Shown: positions 49,504 through 57,230, numbered from the stretch's first letter. The stretch is DNA of 64,000 nucleotides from Catenulispora sp. MAP5-51 (GCF_041261205.1 NZ_JBGCCH010000021.1:103794-167793), one strand, 5' to 3'. Numbers and translations are program-made. The notes: generated by a model from the letters alone, not told the origin.

Positions 49504-49599
49504 TTCGGCGCGGATCTGGTCGACCAGCTTGCGCCTGGCCGCACCCGTCGAGCTGTCCTTGGTCTTCTTGATCGAGACCCCGTCCCGGGAATACCCCAA
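49504..49599 (-). pseudogene. 5' stub of a MarR-type regulator, cut off by the Sua5 gene end
   Basis: The minus strand from a TTG at 49599 reads GYSRDGVSIKKTKDSSTGAA then RRKLVDQIRAEL, resembling the first 30 residues of MarR regulators that lie divergently from MFS efflux genes. The coding signal ends exactly where the Sua5 stop begins, so the helix-turn-helix and the rest have been deleted. The divergent MFS gene starts 51 bases away. Confidence 0.5.
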
Positions 49600-49601
49600 T
49601 C

Positions 49602-49626
49602 ATTTAGTACGCTTAAGTAAGTAAAT
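49602..49626. promoter_or_regulatory. imperfect AT-rich palindrome between the MarR stub and the MFS gene
   Basis: ATTTAGTAC, GCTTAAG, TAAGTAAAT: outer arms match at six of nine positions around a CTTAAG core. Its AT-richness stands out from the surroundings, and its position 25 bases before the MFS start suggests a former operator of the truncated MarR gene. Confidence 0.4.
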
Positions 49627-49650
49627 CCGGGTAGGGAGGGCTGCCGCCGT

Positions 49651-50946
49651 ATGAGCACCGTCAACGCCGAACCGGCGACCACGCCGCCCCCGCTGACCGT
49701 CCGGCAGCGCACCTTCTCCTCGCTCAAGGTTCCCAACTACCGCCTGTACATGACCGGCCAGTCCATATCCCTGATCGGGACCTGGATGCAGATGACGGCT
49801 CAGTCCTGGCTGGTGCTCACGCTCACGCACTCCAGTACCGCGCTCGGCCTGGTCGTCGCGCTCCAGACCCTGCCGGTGCTGTTCCTGGGCCCCTATGGCG
49901 GCGTCGTCGCCGACCGTGCCGACAAGCAGCGGCTCATGGTCTACCTGCAGAGCGCGATGGGCGTTCAGGCACTCATCCTCGGCCTGCTGACGGTCCTGGG
50001 CGTGGTCAGGTTCTGGGAGGTCTGCGCGCTGGCCGTGGTCCTGGGCATGAACAACGCCTTTGAGAACGCCACCCGCCAGTCCTTCGTGCGCGAGATGGTC
50101 GGCCGTGACGAGCTGCGCAACGCCATAACGCTCAACTCGGTGATGGTGAACGCGGCGCGCGCTGTGGGCCCCGCGGTCGGCGGCGTGCTGATCGCCGTGG
50201 TCGGCATCGGGGTCTGCTTCCTGCTCAACGCGGCCAGCTTCGTCGCCGTGGTCACCTCCCTGGTGCGCATGGACCGCTCCGCCCTGCGGCCGAGTCCGCC
50301 GGCGCCGCGGGCACGCGGCCAGTTGCGCGAGGGGCTGCGCTATGCCGCGGCGACCCCGACGATCGCGATCCCGCTGGCGATGATGAGCCTGGTCGGGCTG
50401 CTGGCGTACGAGTTCCAGGTTTCGTTGCCGGTGTTCGTGGAGCGGACCTTCCACGGCGGCTCGGTCTCCTTCGGCCTGATCACGTCGGCGATGGGCGTGG
50501 GCGCGGTCGTCGGCGGACTGTTCACCGCGGCCCGGGGCCGTACCGGGGTGCGGCCGATGATCATCGCCTCGGCCGGCTTCGGCGTGTCGATGCTGGCTGC
50601 CGCCTACGCCCCGGTGTTCGCGCTGTCCTGTGCGGTGATGCTGCTGGTCGGCTGGGCCAGCGTCTCGTTCATCGCGATCGGCAACTCGACCATCCAGCTG
50701 TCCTCCGACCCGGAGAAGCGCGGCCGGATGATCGCCTTGTGGCAGGTGGCGTTCCAGGGCACGACGCCGATCGGCGGCCCGCTGGTGGGCTGGGTGATCG
50801 CGATCTCGGACCCGCGCTCGGGGCTGGCGCTCGGCGGCCTGTCCTGCCTGGTGGCCGGGGCCGGGGGCCTGATGCTGGTACGCCGGGCCGCGGGGCGCAC
50901 GGCGCGGGACCAGGCCCAGGACCGGCCGGCGGCCGAACCGGCGTGA
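49651..50946 (+). CDS. MFS transporter (drug-efflux-like)
   Basis: 431 aa. Twelve membrane segments are expected from the alternating hydrophobic runs, e.g. GQSISLIGTWMQMTAQSWLV, VVALQTLPVLFLGPYGGVVA and AVVLGMNNAFENATRQSFVR. The MFS motif A region lies around GPYGGVVADRADKQRLM near residue 80, and a second half starts with PLAMMSLVGLLAYEFQVSLP. The PXXRSFV-type ATRQSFVREMVGRDEL places it in the enterobactin exporter / drug-efflux group. The ATG at 49651 has GGGAGGG upstream. A MarR-like repressor stub lies divergently, so the transporter may now be constitutive. Confidence 0.9.
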   Translation: MSTVNAEPATTPPPLTVRQRTFSSLKVPNYRLYMTGQSISLIGTWMQMTAQSWLVLTLTHSSTALGLVVALQTLPVLFLGPYGGVVADRADKQRLMVYLQSAMGVQALILGLLTVLGVVRFWEVCALAVVLGMNNAFENATRQSFVREMVGRDELRNAITLNSVMVNAARAVGPAVGGVLIAVVGIGVCFLLNAASFVAVVTSLVRMDRSALRPSPPAPRARGQLREGLRYAAATPTIAIPLAMMSLVGLLAYEFQVSLPVFVERTFHGGSVSFGLITSAMGVGAVVGGLFTAARGRTGVRPMIIASAGFGVSMLAAAYAPVFALSCAVMLLVGWASVSFIAIGNSTIQLSSDPEKRGRMIALWQVAFQGTTPIGGPLVGWVIAISDPRSGLALGGLSCLVAGAGGLMLVRRAAGRTARDQAQDRPAAEPA

Positions 50947-50976
50947 CGTGACCGCCGCGCGGGTCGTTGATGGGGC

Positions 50977-51204
50977 ATGAAGACCCCGACCCGCCTCCTG
51001 CTCGGAACCCTCGCCACCGCGGCCGCGCTGTCCGGCGCCGCTGCCAGTGCTCACGCGGATGCCGCCGACCCCTCCGGCTCGGCCGATGTCATGTCCTCGC
51101 CGGTGGACTCGCTGGTGTGCCCGATGATGGCCCCCGGCAGCCTCGTCTGGGGTGCGGTGAACGACCTCAACAGCGAGAGCGCCGCTCGAGCCTGCCGTGG
51201 CTGA
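50977..51204 (+). CDS. small secreted protein
   Basis: 75 aa. A Sec signal peptide (MKTPTRLLLGTLATAAALSG with A-H-A cleavage after residue 27) is followed by a 48-residue mature part with two cysteines (LVCPMM and RACRG), which could form a disulfide. No family is recognised; the Ser/Ala-rich composition and size match many actinomycete small exported proteins of unknown function. It sits 30 bases after the MFS stop and 42 bases before the ABC transporter start, so the three genes might be one unit. Confidence 0.65.
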   Translation: MKTPTRLLLGTLATAAALSGAAASAHADAADPSGSADVMSSPVDSLVCPMMAPGSLVWGAVNDLNSESAARACRG

Positions 51205-51246
51205 ACGGTTACTTTCTGTCAGTGTCGGTCGCTAGAGTCTGCCCCC

Positions 51247-53349
51247 GTGACAGTCGCCGAGGCCCTGGCGCCCGAACCGGAATCAGAGACCCCACAGACC
51301 CAGACTCAGACTCAGAACGAGAACCAGAACGAGAACCAGACCGAGACTCAGACCGAGCCCCAGACTCAGCCCTCGCGCCTGGGGCGCATCAGAGCACTGT
51401 TCTCCGCGGACGCGGTCCCCCGGCACGAGATCGACGACCTGGCCGCCGACCCCTACGTCGCCACCTGGACCCGCGGCTACGCCGAGGTCGCCGCGGCCAG
51501 CTTCTGGTCCAACGCCCGCCGCATGCCGGACCTGCTCCGGCTCACCCTGCGCACCGCTGCCGGGCAGTCGCGGTGGCGCGTCGTCACCCTGCTCGTCCTG
51601 CAACTGCTCTCCGGGGTGTTCCAGGCCCTCGGGCTGCTGGCCACCACCGGGGTGCTGGCCGCGCTGTTCACCGGCCGCCCGACGCCGGACCGGATCTCCG
51701 CCGCGCTGCCCTCGCTGATCCTCATCGCCGCGTTCACCGCCGCCACCACGCTCGCCTCCAGCATCAGCTCCCTGATGCAGTCCCAGCTGAGTCCGGCGAT
51801 GGACGCCGCCGCCCTGGCCCGCATCCAGGAGCTGTGCACCGGCGTGGAACTGGTCGCCTTCGACCAGGCCGGCTGGTTCGACACGGAGAACGCGGCCGAG
51901 CGCGGCGCGGTGTCCCCGCACTTCATGCTGCAGGCCACCGTGCGGATCCTGGCCGGGCTGGCCACGGTCGGCTCGGCGATCCTGGTGGTCGGGTTCGTGA
52001 ACCCGCTGCTGCTGCCGCTGATCCTGGTCACGATCGTGCCGCGCTGGTGGGCCGCGGTGCGGGTGGCGCGCATGGACTACAAGGTGTTCGTCCGGCAGGC
52101 CGAGGGCCGCCGCCGCGTGAACCAGATCGCGTACATCGGGCAGTCGATCCAGCAGGCCGCCGAGGTGCGCGCGCTGAGCATGTCGGAGTACCTGGCCGGC
52201 CGCTACCGGCGTATCTCCCGCCGCATCCTGGCGGAGAACATCGCCCTGCAGCGCGCCGAGACGATGTCCCAGATCCTCGGCGACACCATCGCCGGGATCG
52301 CGGTCGCGGGGGTGTACATCGTGCTGGGGCTGCTGCTGTGGAAGAGCGAGATCCCGCTGGCCGCCGGCGGGACCGCCGTCATCGCCATCGGCCGGGCCCA
52401 GTCCTCCCTGATGCAGATGATCACCAGTGTGAACTCCCTGTTCGCCGAAGGGCTGTACTTCGACGGATACCTGCGCTTCTGCGAGAAGGCCGAATCGCTC
52501 GTCCCCAGCCCCGGGACGGTCCCGGTCCCCGACGACTTCGAGGCCATCACCGTCGAGGACGTCAGCTTCACCTACGAGGGGGCCGAGCGGCCCGCGCTGC
52601 GCGACGCCAGCCTTACCATCACCCGGGGCCAGGTCGTGGCGCTGGTCGGCGAGAACGGCGCGGCCAAGACCACCCTGGCCAAGCTGCTGGGCCGCGGCTA
52701 CCTCCCCGACACCGGCACGATCCGCTGGGACGGCGCGGACACCGCGCTCATGGAACCGAACGAACTCCGGGCCCGCATCGCCTACATCGGCCAGGACGGC
52801 GCCCGCTTCCCGTTCACCGCCCGGGAGAACATCCGCGTCGGCGACTGGACCCGCACCGACGACCCCGCGATCGAGGGCGCGGCCGCCGCCGCCGGCGCGC
52901 ACGAGTTCATCACCGGCCTGCCCAACGGCTACGCCACCTTGATGGACCGCTCCCTGTCCTGGGGCACCAACGTCTCCGGCGGCCAACACCAGCGCATCAA
53001 CCTGGCGCGCGGCTTCTACCGGCAGGGAACCCTGGTCATCGCCGACGAGCCGACGTCCAACCTGGACGCCGCCGCCGAGATCGACTTCTACAACCGGCTC
53101 CGCTCCTACGGCGGCACCATCGTCATGGTCACCCACCGGCTGAACGCGGTCCAGGCCTGCGCCGACCACATTTACGTCCTGGAGCACGGCCGGATCTCGG
53201 CCCACGGCACCCACGAGGAGCTGATGGCCGACCCGGCCGGCGGCTGGTACCGCGACAGCTACCTGTTGCAGCAGAACTCGTTCACCACGCGGGCCGATTC
53301 GGCGGCCGCCGGCGGGCCGGGACGGGTTTCGGCGCCGATGGGGGAGTGA
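51247..53349 (+). CDS. ABC transporter with fused permease and ATPase; altered Walker A
   Basis: 700 aa from a GTG. Residues 16-40 are a low-complexity Gln/Thr/Glu/Asn stretch encoded by short repeats (51292-51369). The transmembrane half covers about 105-420, with helices such as RWRVVTLLVLQLLSGVFQAL and LLPLILVTIVPRWWAAVRVA. The ATPase half covers about 440-690: Walker A G-E-N-G-A-A-K-T-T at 468-476, Q-loop AYIGQDGARFP, signature VSGGQHQRIN at 576-585 and Walker B LVIADEPTSNLD, then the H-loop VTHRL. Walker A normally reads G-x-x-G-x-G-K; Ala473 replaces the last Gly by one GGC-to-GCC change. Activity may be reduced or need a partner. A half-exporter acting as dimer is expected; the substrate is unknown. 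Confidence 0.9.
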   Translation: MTVAEALAPEPESETPQTQTQTQNENQNENQTETQTEPQTQPSRLGRIRALFSADAVPRHEIDDLAADPYVATWTRGYAEVAAASFWSNARRMPDLLRLTLRTAAGQSRWRVVTLLVLQLLSGVFQALGLLATTGVLAALFTGRPTPDRISAALPSLILIAAFTAATTLASSISSLMQSQLSPAMDAAALARIQELCTGVELVAFDQAGWFDTENAAERGAVSPHFMLQATVRILAGLATVGSAILVVGFVNPLLLPLILVTIVPRWWAAVRVARMDYKVFVRQAEGRRRVNQIAYIGQSIQQAAEVRALSMSEYLAGRYRRISRRILAENIALQRAETMSQILGDTIAGIAVAGVYIVLGLLLWKSEIPLAAGGTAVIAIGRAQSSLMQMITSVNSLFAEGLYFDGYLRFCEKAESLVPSPGTVPVPDDFEAITVEDVSFTYEGAERPALRDASLTITRGQVVALVGENGAAKTTLAKLLGRGYLPDTGTIRWDGADTALMEPNELRARIAYIGQDGARFPFTARENIRVGDWTRTDDPAIEGAAAAAGAHEFITGLPNGYATLMDRSLSWGTNVSGGQHQRINLARGFYRQGTLVIADEPTSNLDAAAEIDFYNRLRSYGGTIVMVTHRLNAVQACADHIYVLEHGRISAHGTHEELMADPAGGWYRDSYLLQQNSFTTRADSAAAGGPGRVSAPMGE

Positions 53350-53515
53350 TGGCGGGCGCTGTGGTCCGCCGCTCGGCGAACTCGAACGTATGGTCGATTT
53401 TATGAGATGGGCCGGTTCGAATGAAGCATGAGGAGGAATCAACAAGGGGTGACCCAACGAAGGAAGCCAGCCGACCGCCTGACGGGCATCGCCTCGTGAT
53501 AGCGCGGGAGCTCCG

Positions 53516-53749
53516 GTGAAGGGCGATCGGGTCGAGATCGTCGTCGACGTCGGCGACGGGACGCGCGACTACGAGATCGTCGCGACCCGCGCCGGTCGCC
53601 GCGTCGACGTGCACATCGCGCGCGGAGTGGTCGAGGTCTCCGAGGTGACCCGCACCGGCGTCGCGGTGCGCACGGCGCGGTTCATGGCCGGGCGTGTGCT
53701 GGCGCTGGTGGAACACCCGGCGCGGGACCCGGCTTTGGACGAGGAGTAG
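53516..53749 (+). CDS. small hypothetical beta-rich protein
   Basis: 77 aa from a GTG at 53516. Alternating strands, VEIVVDVGDGTRDYEIVATR then RRVDVHIARGVVEVSEVTRT and VRTARFMAGRVLALVEHPA, suggest a small beta-barrel or beta-sandwich. No family is recognised. GGGAG lies six bases upstream of the GTG. It has 166 bases of gap from the ABC transporter and ends just before the decarboxylase pseudogene on the other strand. Confidence 0.6.
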   Translation: MKGDRVEIVVDVGDGTRDYEIVATRAGRRVDVHIARGVVEVSEVTRTGVAVRTARFMAGRVLALVEHPARDPALDEE

Positions 53750-53762
53750 CGCTGCGAGGGCG

Positions 53763-53965
53763 TTACACGGCCGTCACTCGGATCGTTTTGAGACCGCGAT
53801 CCGCGGCGCCGGGGCCTCGTCGACGATCAGCGGCACCGCGCCGGTGGCACGCGTCGGCGATCGCACGGATGTCGGCGCACGTGCCGTATGGCATCGGACT
53901 GGGAGGTCTCGGCCGAGCACCAACGTGTCCCCGGGCTTGGCGACCGCCGGCATTGCGGCCTTGAC
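53763..53965 (-). pseudogene. 3' part of a broken Orn/Lys/Arg decarboxylase
   Basis: Reading on the minus strand from the element boundary: VKAAMPAVAKPGDTLVLGRD, then a shift and YGTCADIRAIADACHRRG, then PLIVDEAPAP in yet another frame. These are consecutive blocks of the PLP-dependent Orn/Lys/Arg decarboxylase major domain (K-A-A-M-x-A-V-A-x-P-G-D, Y-G-T-C-A-D, P-L-I-V-D-E-A). The remainder of the enzyme, including the PLP lysine region, is absent downstream. The first block continues in frame from the 5' part at 57.03 kb once the element is removed. Confidence 0.8.
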
Positions 53966-54030
53966 GGGATCGCCGACTGGTGAGCTCGCGCAATGAACTG
54001 TCGCGAGTTCGGCGGCTGGCAGGTTCGGCC
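53966..54030 (+). repeat. left terminal inverted repeat of the element
   Basis: It starts GGGATCGCCGACTGGTGAGC and is complementary to 56969-57031 with about two mismatches and a one-base length difference at the tip. The recombinase remnant runs through it on the minus strand (TRDSSLRELTSRRSRQ). Confidence 0.9.
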
Positions 54031-54336
54031 GCGCGGCGGCTCCAGTCGCCACCGGTCTCGGCGGCGAGCTTGGCGGTGGTGACGTAGTGGTGGGTGAGGG
54101 CGTCGGCGACGATGAGGCCGGCGTCTCCAGGAGGTGCTGGCGGATAGCGGCGGCCCGGCCGGCGACCGTGACGGCGACCCGGTTGACGAGGTCGGTCATG
54201 GAGCGGGGATGCATCGACTGGCCGGCCCGGCGCCCAGGGAACAGCCAGGTGGAACCGCGGTTAGTGGTGGTGGTGTCCATGTTGTCGCGGGCGTCGACCC
54301 AGCGGAGTAGCAGCTCGGCGACAGCCGATGGCGGCT
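53979..54336 (-). pseudogene. C-terminal remnant of a tyrosine-recombinase-like protein
   Basis: Starting right after the STAS stop, the minus strand reads PPSAVAELLLRWVDARDNMD, STWLFPGRRAGQSMHPRSMT and GRAAAIRQHLLETPA. After a frameshift near 54120 it continues AGLIVADALTHHYVTTAKLA then AETGGDWSRRAA. The LFPGRxAGQ / AAxRQxLLExPAPVIADALGxHxxTT pattern is the C-terminal end of integrase-like proteins common in actinomycete mobile regions. The catalytic Arg/His/Tyr portion is mostly missing. It reaches into the left inverted repeat, implying that the parent gene belonged to the element. Confidence 0.65.
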
Positions 54337-54684
54337 CTAGGCCGGGTCCGTTGCGGTGGCGTCGGCCGTGGTCGGATGGATGGTGAAGAGCTGGTCCAGT
54401 CCGGCGAGCTTGAAGGTTCGGGCGACGCGGCTGGGTACTGCGGCCAGGGCCATTGGGGCTGCGGCGGCGGTGGTGAGTCTTTGGGCGACCAACAGGGCGG
54501 TGATGCCGCTGGAGTCGCAGTAGGTCAGCTCGCTCAGGTCGATGACCAGGCCGTGGTTGGGGCTCAGTTCCCGGGCTTCCACTGCGGTACGCAGTTGCGG
54601 GGCGGTGTGGAGGTCCAGGTCTCCGGTGAGCGCGATGATGTGCCAGGCGCCGCTGGTGTGGGTGGCGATGGCCAGCTCGTTCAC
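54337..54684 (-). CDS. STAS-domain anti-sigma-factor antagonist (RsbV-like)
   Basis: 115 aa from a GTG at 54684 that overlaps the phosphatase stop (GTGA). The STAS fold is complete: GAWHIIALTGDLDLHTAPQL near residue 12, HGLVIDLSELTYCDSSGITA near 44 with the phosphorylatable serine in D-S-S-G (57-60), and MALAAVPSRVARTFKLAGLD near 78. In the Bacillus system RsbP dephosphorylates RsbV, which then releases sigma-B from RsbW. The order rsbQ, rsbP-like, rsbV-like here is consistent with a one-way energy-stress signalling path. The cognate anti-sigma factor must be elsewhere, for example the gene at 1.2-1.7 kb. Confidence 0.9.
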   Translation of the reverse strand: MNELAIATHTSGAWHIIALTGDLDLHTAPQLRTAVEARELSPNHGLVIDLSELTYCDSSGITALLVAQRLTTAAAAPMALAAVPSRVARTFKLAGLDQLFTIHPTTADATATDPA

Positions 54685-56006
54685 TGCGGTTCTCCATCGG
54701 CCGGCAGGGGCGGGATGCTCAATGCCAGCAGTGCGGTGTCGTCGTCCAGGCCGTCGCCGAAGGAGTCCAGCAGGTCCGTCAGGGCGTGAATGAGGTCTGG
54801 CGCGGTGGTGGGTGCCTGCTGGGTCGCGAACGTCAGCAGCGCTTCCTCGCCGTATCGGTCGTCTTCCGCGGCGGGGTCGGCAAGGGCCGCCGGGCTGTGT
54901 GCTTCGGTCAGTCCGTCGGTGTACAGCAGCAGTGTGTCCCCGGGGTGCAGGTGAATCGTGGTGGTGGCGATGTGGACCTGGTTCAGGACTCCGATGAGCT
55001 GGCCGCCGGGGGTGGGCAGGTGGGTGGCGGTGCCGTCGGCGGTCAGCAGTACCGCCGGCGGGTGGCCGCCGCTGGCCAGGGTCGCGGTGCAGCCGGAGTC
55101 GTGCGGGGTGAGCAGCCCGAACACCACGGTGCAGTACCTCAGGTCCGGTCCGCGGAACTCCTGGTTGAACACGGCGTTCACGTTGGTCAGTACCCGGGTC
55201 GGGTCGGAGTCGAAGACCGCTGCTGAGCGCAGGGCGTACCGGGCCAGCGAGGTCACCGCCGCTGCCTCCGGGCCTTTGCCGCACACGTCGCCCAGGAACA
55301 GTCCCCAGTTGCCGCCGGGCAGTGGGAACAGGTCGTAGAAGTCACCGCCGACCTCGTCGATGGAGGCGATGTGGTAGTGCGCGGCGACCTGGGTTCCGGG
55401 CGGGGCGGCCAGTGTCGGCGGGAGCAGTGTGCGTTGCAGTGTGCCGGCCAGGCGTCGGTAGCGCTCGCTGCGGTCCTCGGCCAGCAGCCGGGCCTTTTCC
55501 GCGTCGGTCTGGGCTGTTTCCGCTTCCTGACGGGCTCGTAGCAGTTCGGTCTCGTAGGCGCGGCGGTCTTGGGCGTCGAACACTGTGGTGCGGATCAGTA
55601 GCGGCTCGCCGCCGATCCCGGCCTTGACCACTGAGCTGACCAGTACCGGCAGGCGGGTGCCAGTGGTGGTCTTGAGTTCCAGGGCGATCCCGTTGACCTG
55701 GCCCTGCATGTGCAGCAGCGGGGCGAAATGGGTCTCGTGGTAGAGCCTGCCGCCCACGGTCAGCAGGTCGGAGAAGCGTTTGCGGCCGACGATGTCCTGG
55801 CGGCGGTAGCCCAGCCAGTCCAGGAGTGTGGCGTTGATTTTGGCGATGGTGCCGTCCAGCATCGTGGACAGGTAGCCGCACGGGGCGTTCTCGTACAGGT
55901 CCTCGGTGCTGTCCTCCAGCAGCGCGGAGAACTCGGCCCGGTCCTCGTCGCCGCTGCCGCAGCCCGCTGCCGGCCCGGATCCCGATGCCGGTCCCGGCGG
56001 AGCCAT
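54681..56006 (-). CDS. RsbP-like PAS-PP2C phosphatase
   Basis: 441 aa. A PAS domain covers about residues 30-145 (DLYENAPCGYLSTMLDGTIA, then LLDWLGYRRQDIVGRKRFSD). A coiled-coil linker follows at about 150-187 (YETELLRARQEAETAQTDAE). The PP2C/SpoIIE domain lies at about 205-435, with metal motifs VGGDFYDLF, LGDVCGKGPEAAAVTSLAR, LLYTDGLTEAHSP and DDDTALLALS. This is the layout of RsbP, the energy-stress phosphatase whose PAS domain is switched on by RsbQ. The ATG at 56006 overlaps the rsbQ stop (TGATG) and its stop overlaps the STAS start, so the three are strictly coupled. Which signal the PAS domain senses is unknown. Confidence 0.93.
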   Translation of the reverse strand: MAPPGPASGSGPAAGCGSGDEDRAEFSALLEDSTEDLYENAPCGYLSTMLDGTIAKINATLLDWLGYRRQDIVGRKRFSDLLTVGGRLYHETHFAPLLHMQGQVNGIALELKTTTGTRLPVLVSSVVKAGIGGEPLLIRTTVFDAQDRRAYETELLRARQEAETAQTDAEKARLLAEDRSERYRRLAGTLQRTLLPPTLAAPPGTQVAAHYHIASIDEVGGDFYDLFPLPGGNWGLFLGDVCGKGPEAAAVTSLARYALRSAAVFDSDPTRVLTNVNAVFNQEFRGPDLRYCTVVFGLLTPHDSGCTATLASGGHPPAVLLTADGTATHLPTPGGQLIGVLNQVHIATTTIHLHPGDTLLLYTDGLTEAHSPAALADPAAEDDRYGEEALLTFATQQAPTTAPDLIHALTDLLDSFGDGLDDDTALLALSIPPLPADGEPQ

Positions 56007-56812
56007 CAGCGGCTGCTCTCGACGAACCCGATGATCGCCTCGGCGGTGGCTTCCGGTGCGCTGAGCTGTGGGCAGTGCCCGGTGGCGTCCAGTGTGACCA
56101 GCGTGCTGCCCGGCACTTCGGCGTGGACGAACCCGCCGACCTCCAACGGCGCGATCGCATCGCGGGAGCATTGCAGCACCAGCGTCGGTGTCGTCACCCC
56201 GGCCAGGTCGGCGCGGTGGTCGGACAGGAACGTGGCGCGGGCGAAGGAGCCGGCGATCACCGGATCGGTGCGACAGAAGCTGTTCGTCAGCTCCGCCCCC
56301 AGCTCCGGGCGCTCCGGATTGCCCATGATCACCGGCGCCATGGCCCGCGACCAGCCCAGGTAGTTGCTGTCCAGCGACTCCAGCAGCTCCTCGATGTCCG
56401 CCGCGGTGAACCCGCCCCGGTAGGTGTCGTCGTCGATGTAGCACGGGGACGGAGCCAGCAGCACCAGGCGTTCGAACAGTTCCGGCTCGCGCACCGCCGC
56501 CAGCACCCCGATCATCGAGCTGACCGAGTGCCCGACGAACGTCACCGGTCCCAGGCCCAGGTCGCGCAGCACGTCCAGGACATCGTCGGCGTAGCCGGCG
56601 AGTGTTGCGTGCCGCTGCGGGCTCCAGGCGGACAGGTCCGAGCCGCCGGCGCCGAGGTGATCGAACAGCACGACCCGAAAGCGCTCGGCCAGCGCGGGCG
56701 CCACCAGGCGCCACATGTTCTGATCACACCCGAACCCGTGCGACAGGACAACCACCGGGGCATCCCGGCGCCCGGTGACCATGACGTTGTGGCGCGAGCG
56801 GATGTCTATCAC
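56006..56812 (-). CDS. rsbQ: RsbQ-like alpha/beta hydrolase
   Basis: 268 aa from a GTG at 56812. It matches RsbQ closely in pattern: VVLSHGFGCDQNMWRLVAPA near residue 21, DHLGAGGSDLSAWSP, the nucleophile Ser96 in FVGHSVSSMIGVLAA, Asp218 in QCSRDAIAPLEV and His246 in ATGHCPQLSAPE. These positions agree with the known Bacillus triad numbering (96/219/247). RsbQ is thought to bind or cleave a small hydrophobic ligand and thereby activate RsbP. It is the first gene of the cassette and starts about 160 bases inside the right inverted repeat. The element may therefore carry its own promoter in 56813-56968. Confidence 0.92.
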   Translation of the reverse strand: MIDIRSRHNVMVTGRRDAPVVVLSHGFGCDQNMWRLVAPALAERFRVVLFDHLGAGGSDLSAWSPQRHATLAGYADDVLDVLRDLGLGPVTFVGHSVSSMIGVLAAVREPELFERLVLLAPSPCYIDDDTYRGGFTAADIEELLESLDSNYLGWSRAMAPVIMGNPERPELGAELTNSFCRTDPVIAGSFARATFLSDHRADLAGVTTPTLVLQCSRDAIAPLEVGGFVHAEVPGSTLVTLDATGHCPQLSAPEATAEAIIGFVESSR

Positions 56813-56968
56813 CGAACTATCGTCCCACCCATAGGCCGCGCGTGGTGCCCTGCGGAGTCGAGCCTGCGCGAGCCGGGCCACGGTCGGCTGATACCGCTTC
56901 ATGGGTCGGTGCAGCCGGGGACGACCGGGCATCAGCCGGCCGGGCCATCCCCGCCAGCTCCTTCGCTC

Positions 56969-57031
56969 GGCCGAACCTGCCAGCCGCCGAACTCGCGACA
57001 GTTCATTTTGCGAGCTCACCAGTCGGCGACC
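56969..57031 (-). repeat. right terminal inverted repeat of the element
   Basis: It is complementary to 53966-54030; read inward from 57031 it begins GGTCGCCGACTGGTGAGCTC. Its plus strand shares the peptide-level pattern NLPAAELATVHFASSPVGDP with the complement of the left repeat. Confidence 0.9.
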
Positions 57032-57212
57032 CCTTGACCGACAACGAGGACCCGCACGTGGAGAAGAACGCGTGATCGGCGCGGACCGCCTCGGCCATCG
57101 ACTTCTCGGACTCCTCCATGGAGCGGGTCGGTTCCCCGCCCCTGCTTGCGTAAGGGGGAGTGAAGGCGACTTCGTGGCGTCGGCGGAAGGTGTCGAGCGC
57201 TTCGAGGACTCG
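57032..57212 (-). pseudogene. 5' part of the interrupted Orn/Lys/Arg decarboxylase
   Basis: The minus strand reads RVLEALDTFRRRHEVAFTPP then ASRGGEPTRS, MEESEKSMAEAVRADHAFFS and TCGSSLSVK. These match the N-terminal blocks of PLP-dependent Orn/Lys/Arg decarboxylases, except that the GHKQG region between PP and RGG is altered and a stretch after PTR is missing. The gene was therefore already decaying or decayed later. Its reading frame continues into the 53.96-kb fragment once the element and one target duplication are removed. Confidence 0.78.
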
Positions 57213-57230
57213 CGAATGTGTGGCCGCGGG

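Larger units (their letters stand above)
53966..57031. mobile_element. 3.07-kb inverted-repeat element carrying an rsbQ-rsbP-STAS cassette
   Basis: The unit is bounded by inverted repeats of about 60 bp (53966-54030 and 56969-57031) with ends GGGATCGCCGACTGG and GG(G)TCGCCGACTGG, and flanked by a direct CCTTGAC (53959-53965 and 57032-57038; 6 or 7 bp by boundary choice). Deleting it with one copy of the duplication joins STCGGSL-type FFSTCGSSLSVK to AAMPAVAKPGDTLVLGRD in one frame. Inside are a recombinase C-terminal remnant and three overlapping genes for a RsbQ-type hydrolase, a PAS-PP2C phosphatase and a STAS antagonist. No intact transposase is present, so it is probably non-autonomous. 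The family is unclear; long inverted repeats plus a tyrosine-recombinase-type remnant recall recombinase-trio elements. Confidence 0.85.

Noticed and set aside
51283..53457. Very long open frame opposite the ABC transporter gene
   Set aside because: It mirrors the codon structure of the plus-strand gene in high-GC DNA and has no family resemblance; the plus strand has clear ABC motifs.
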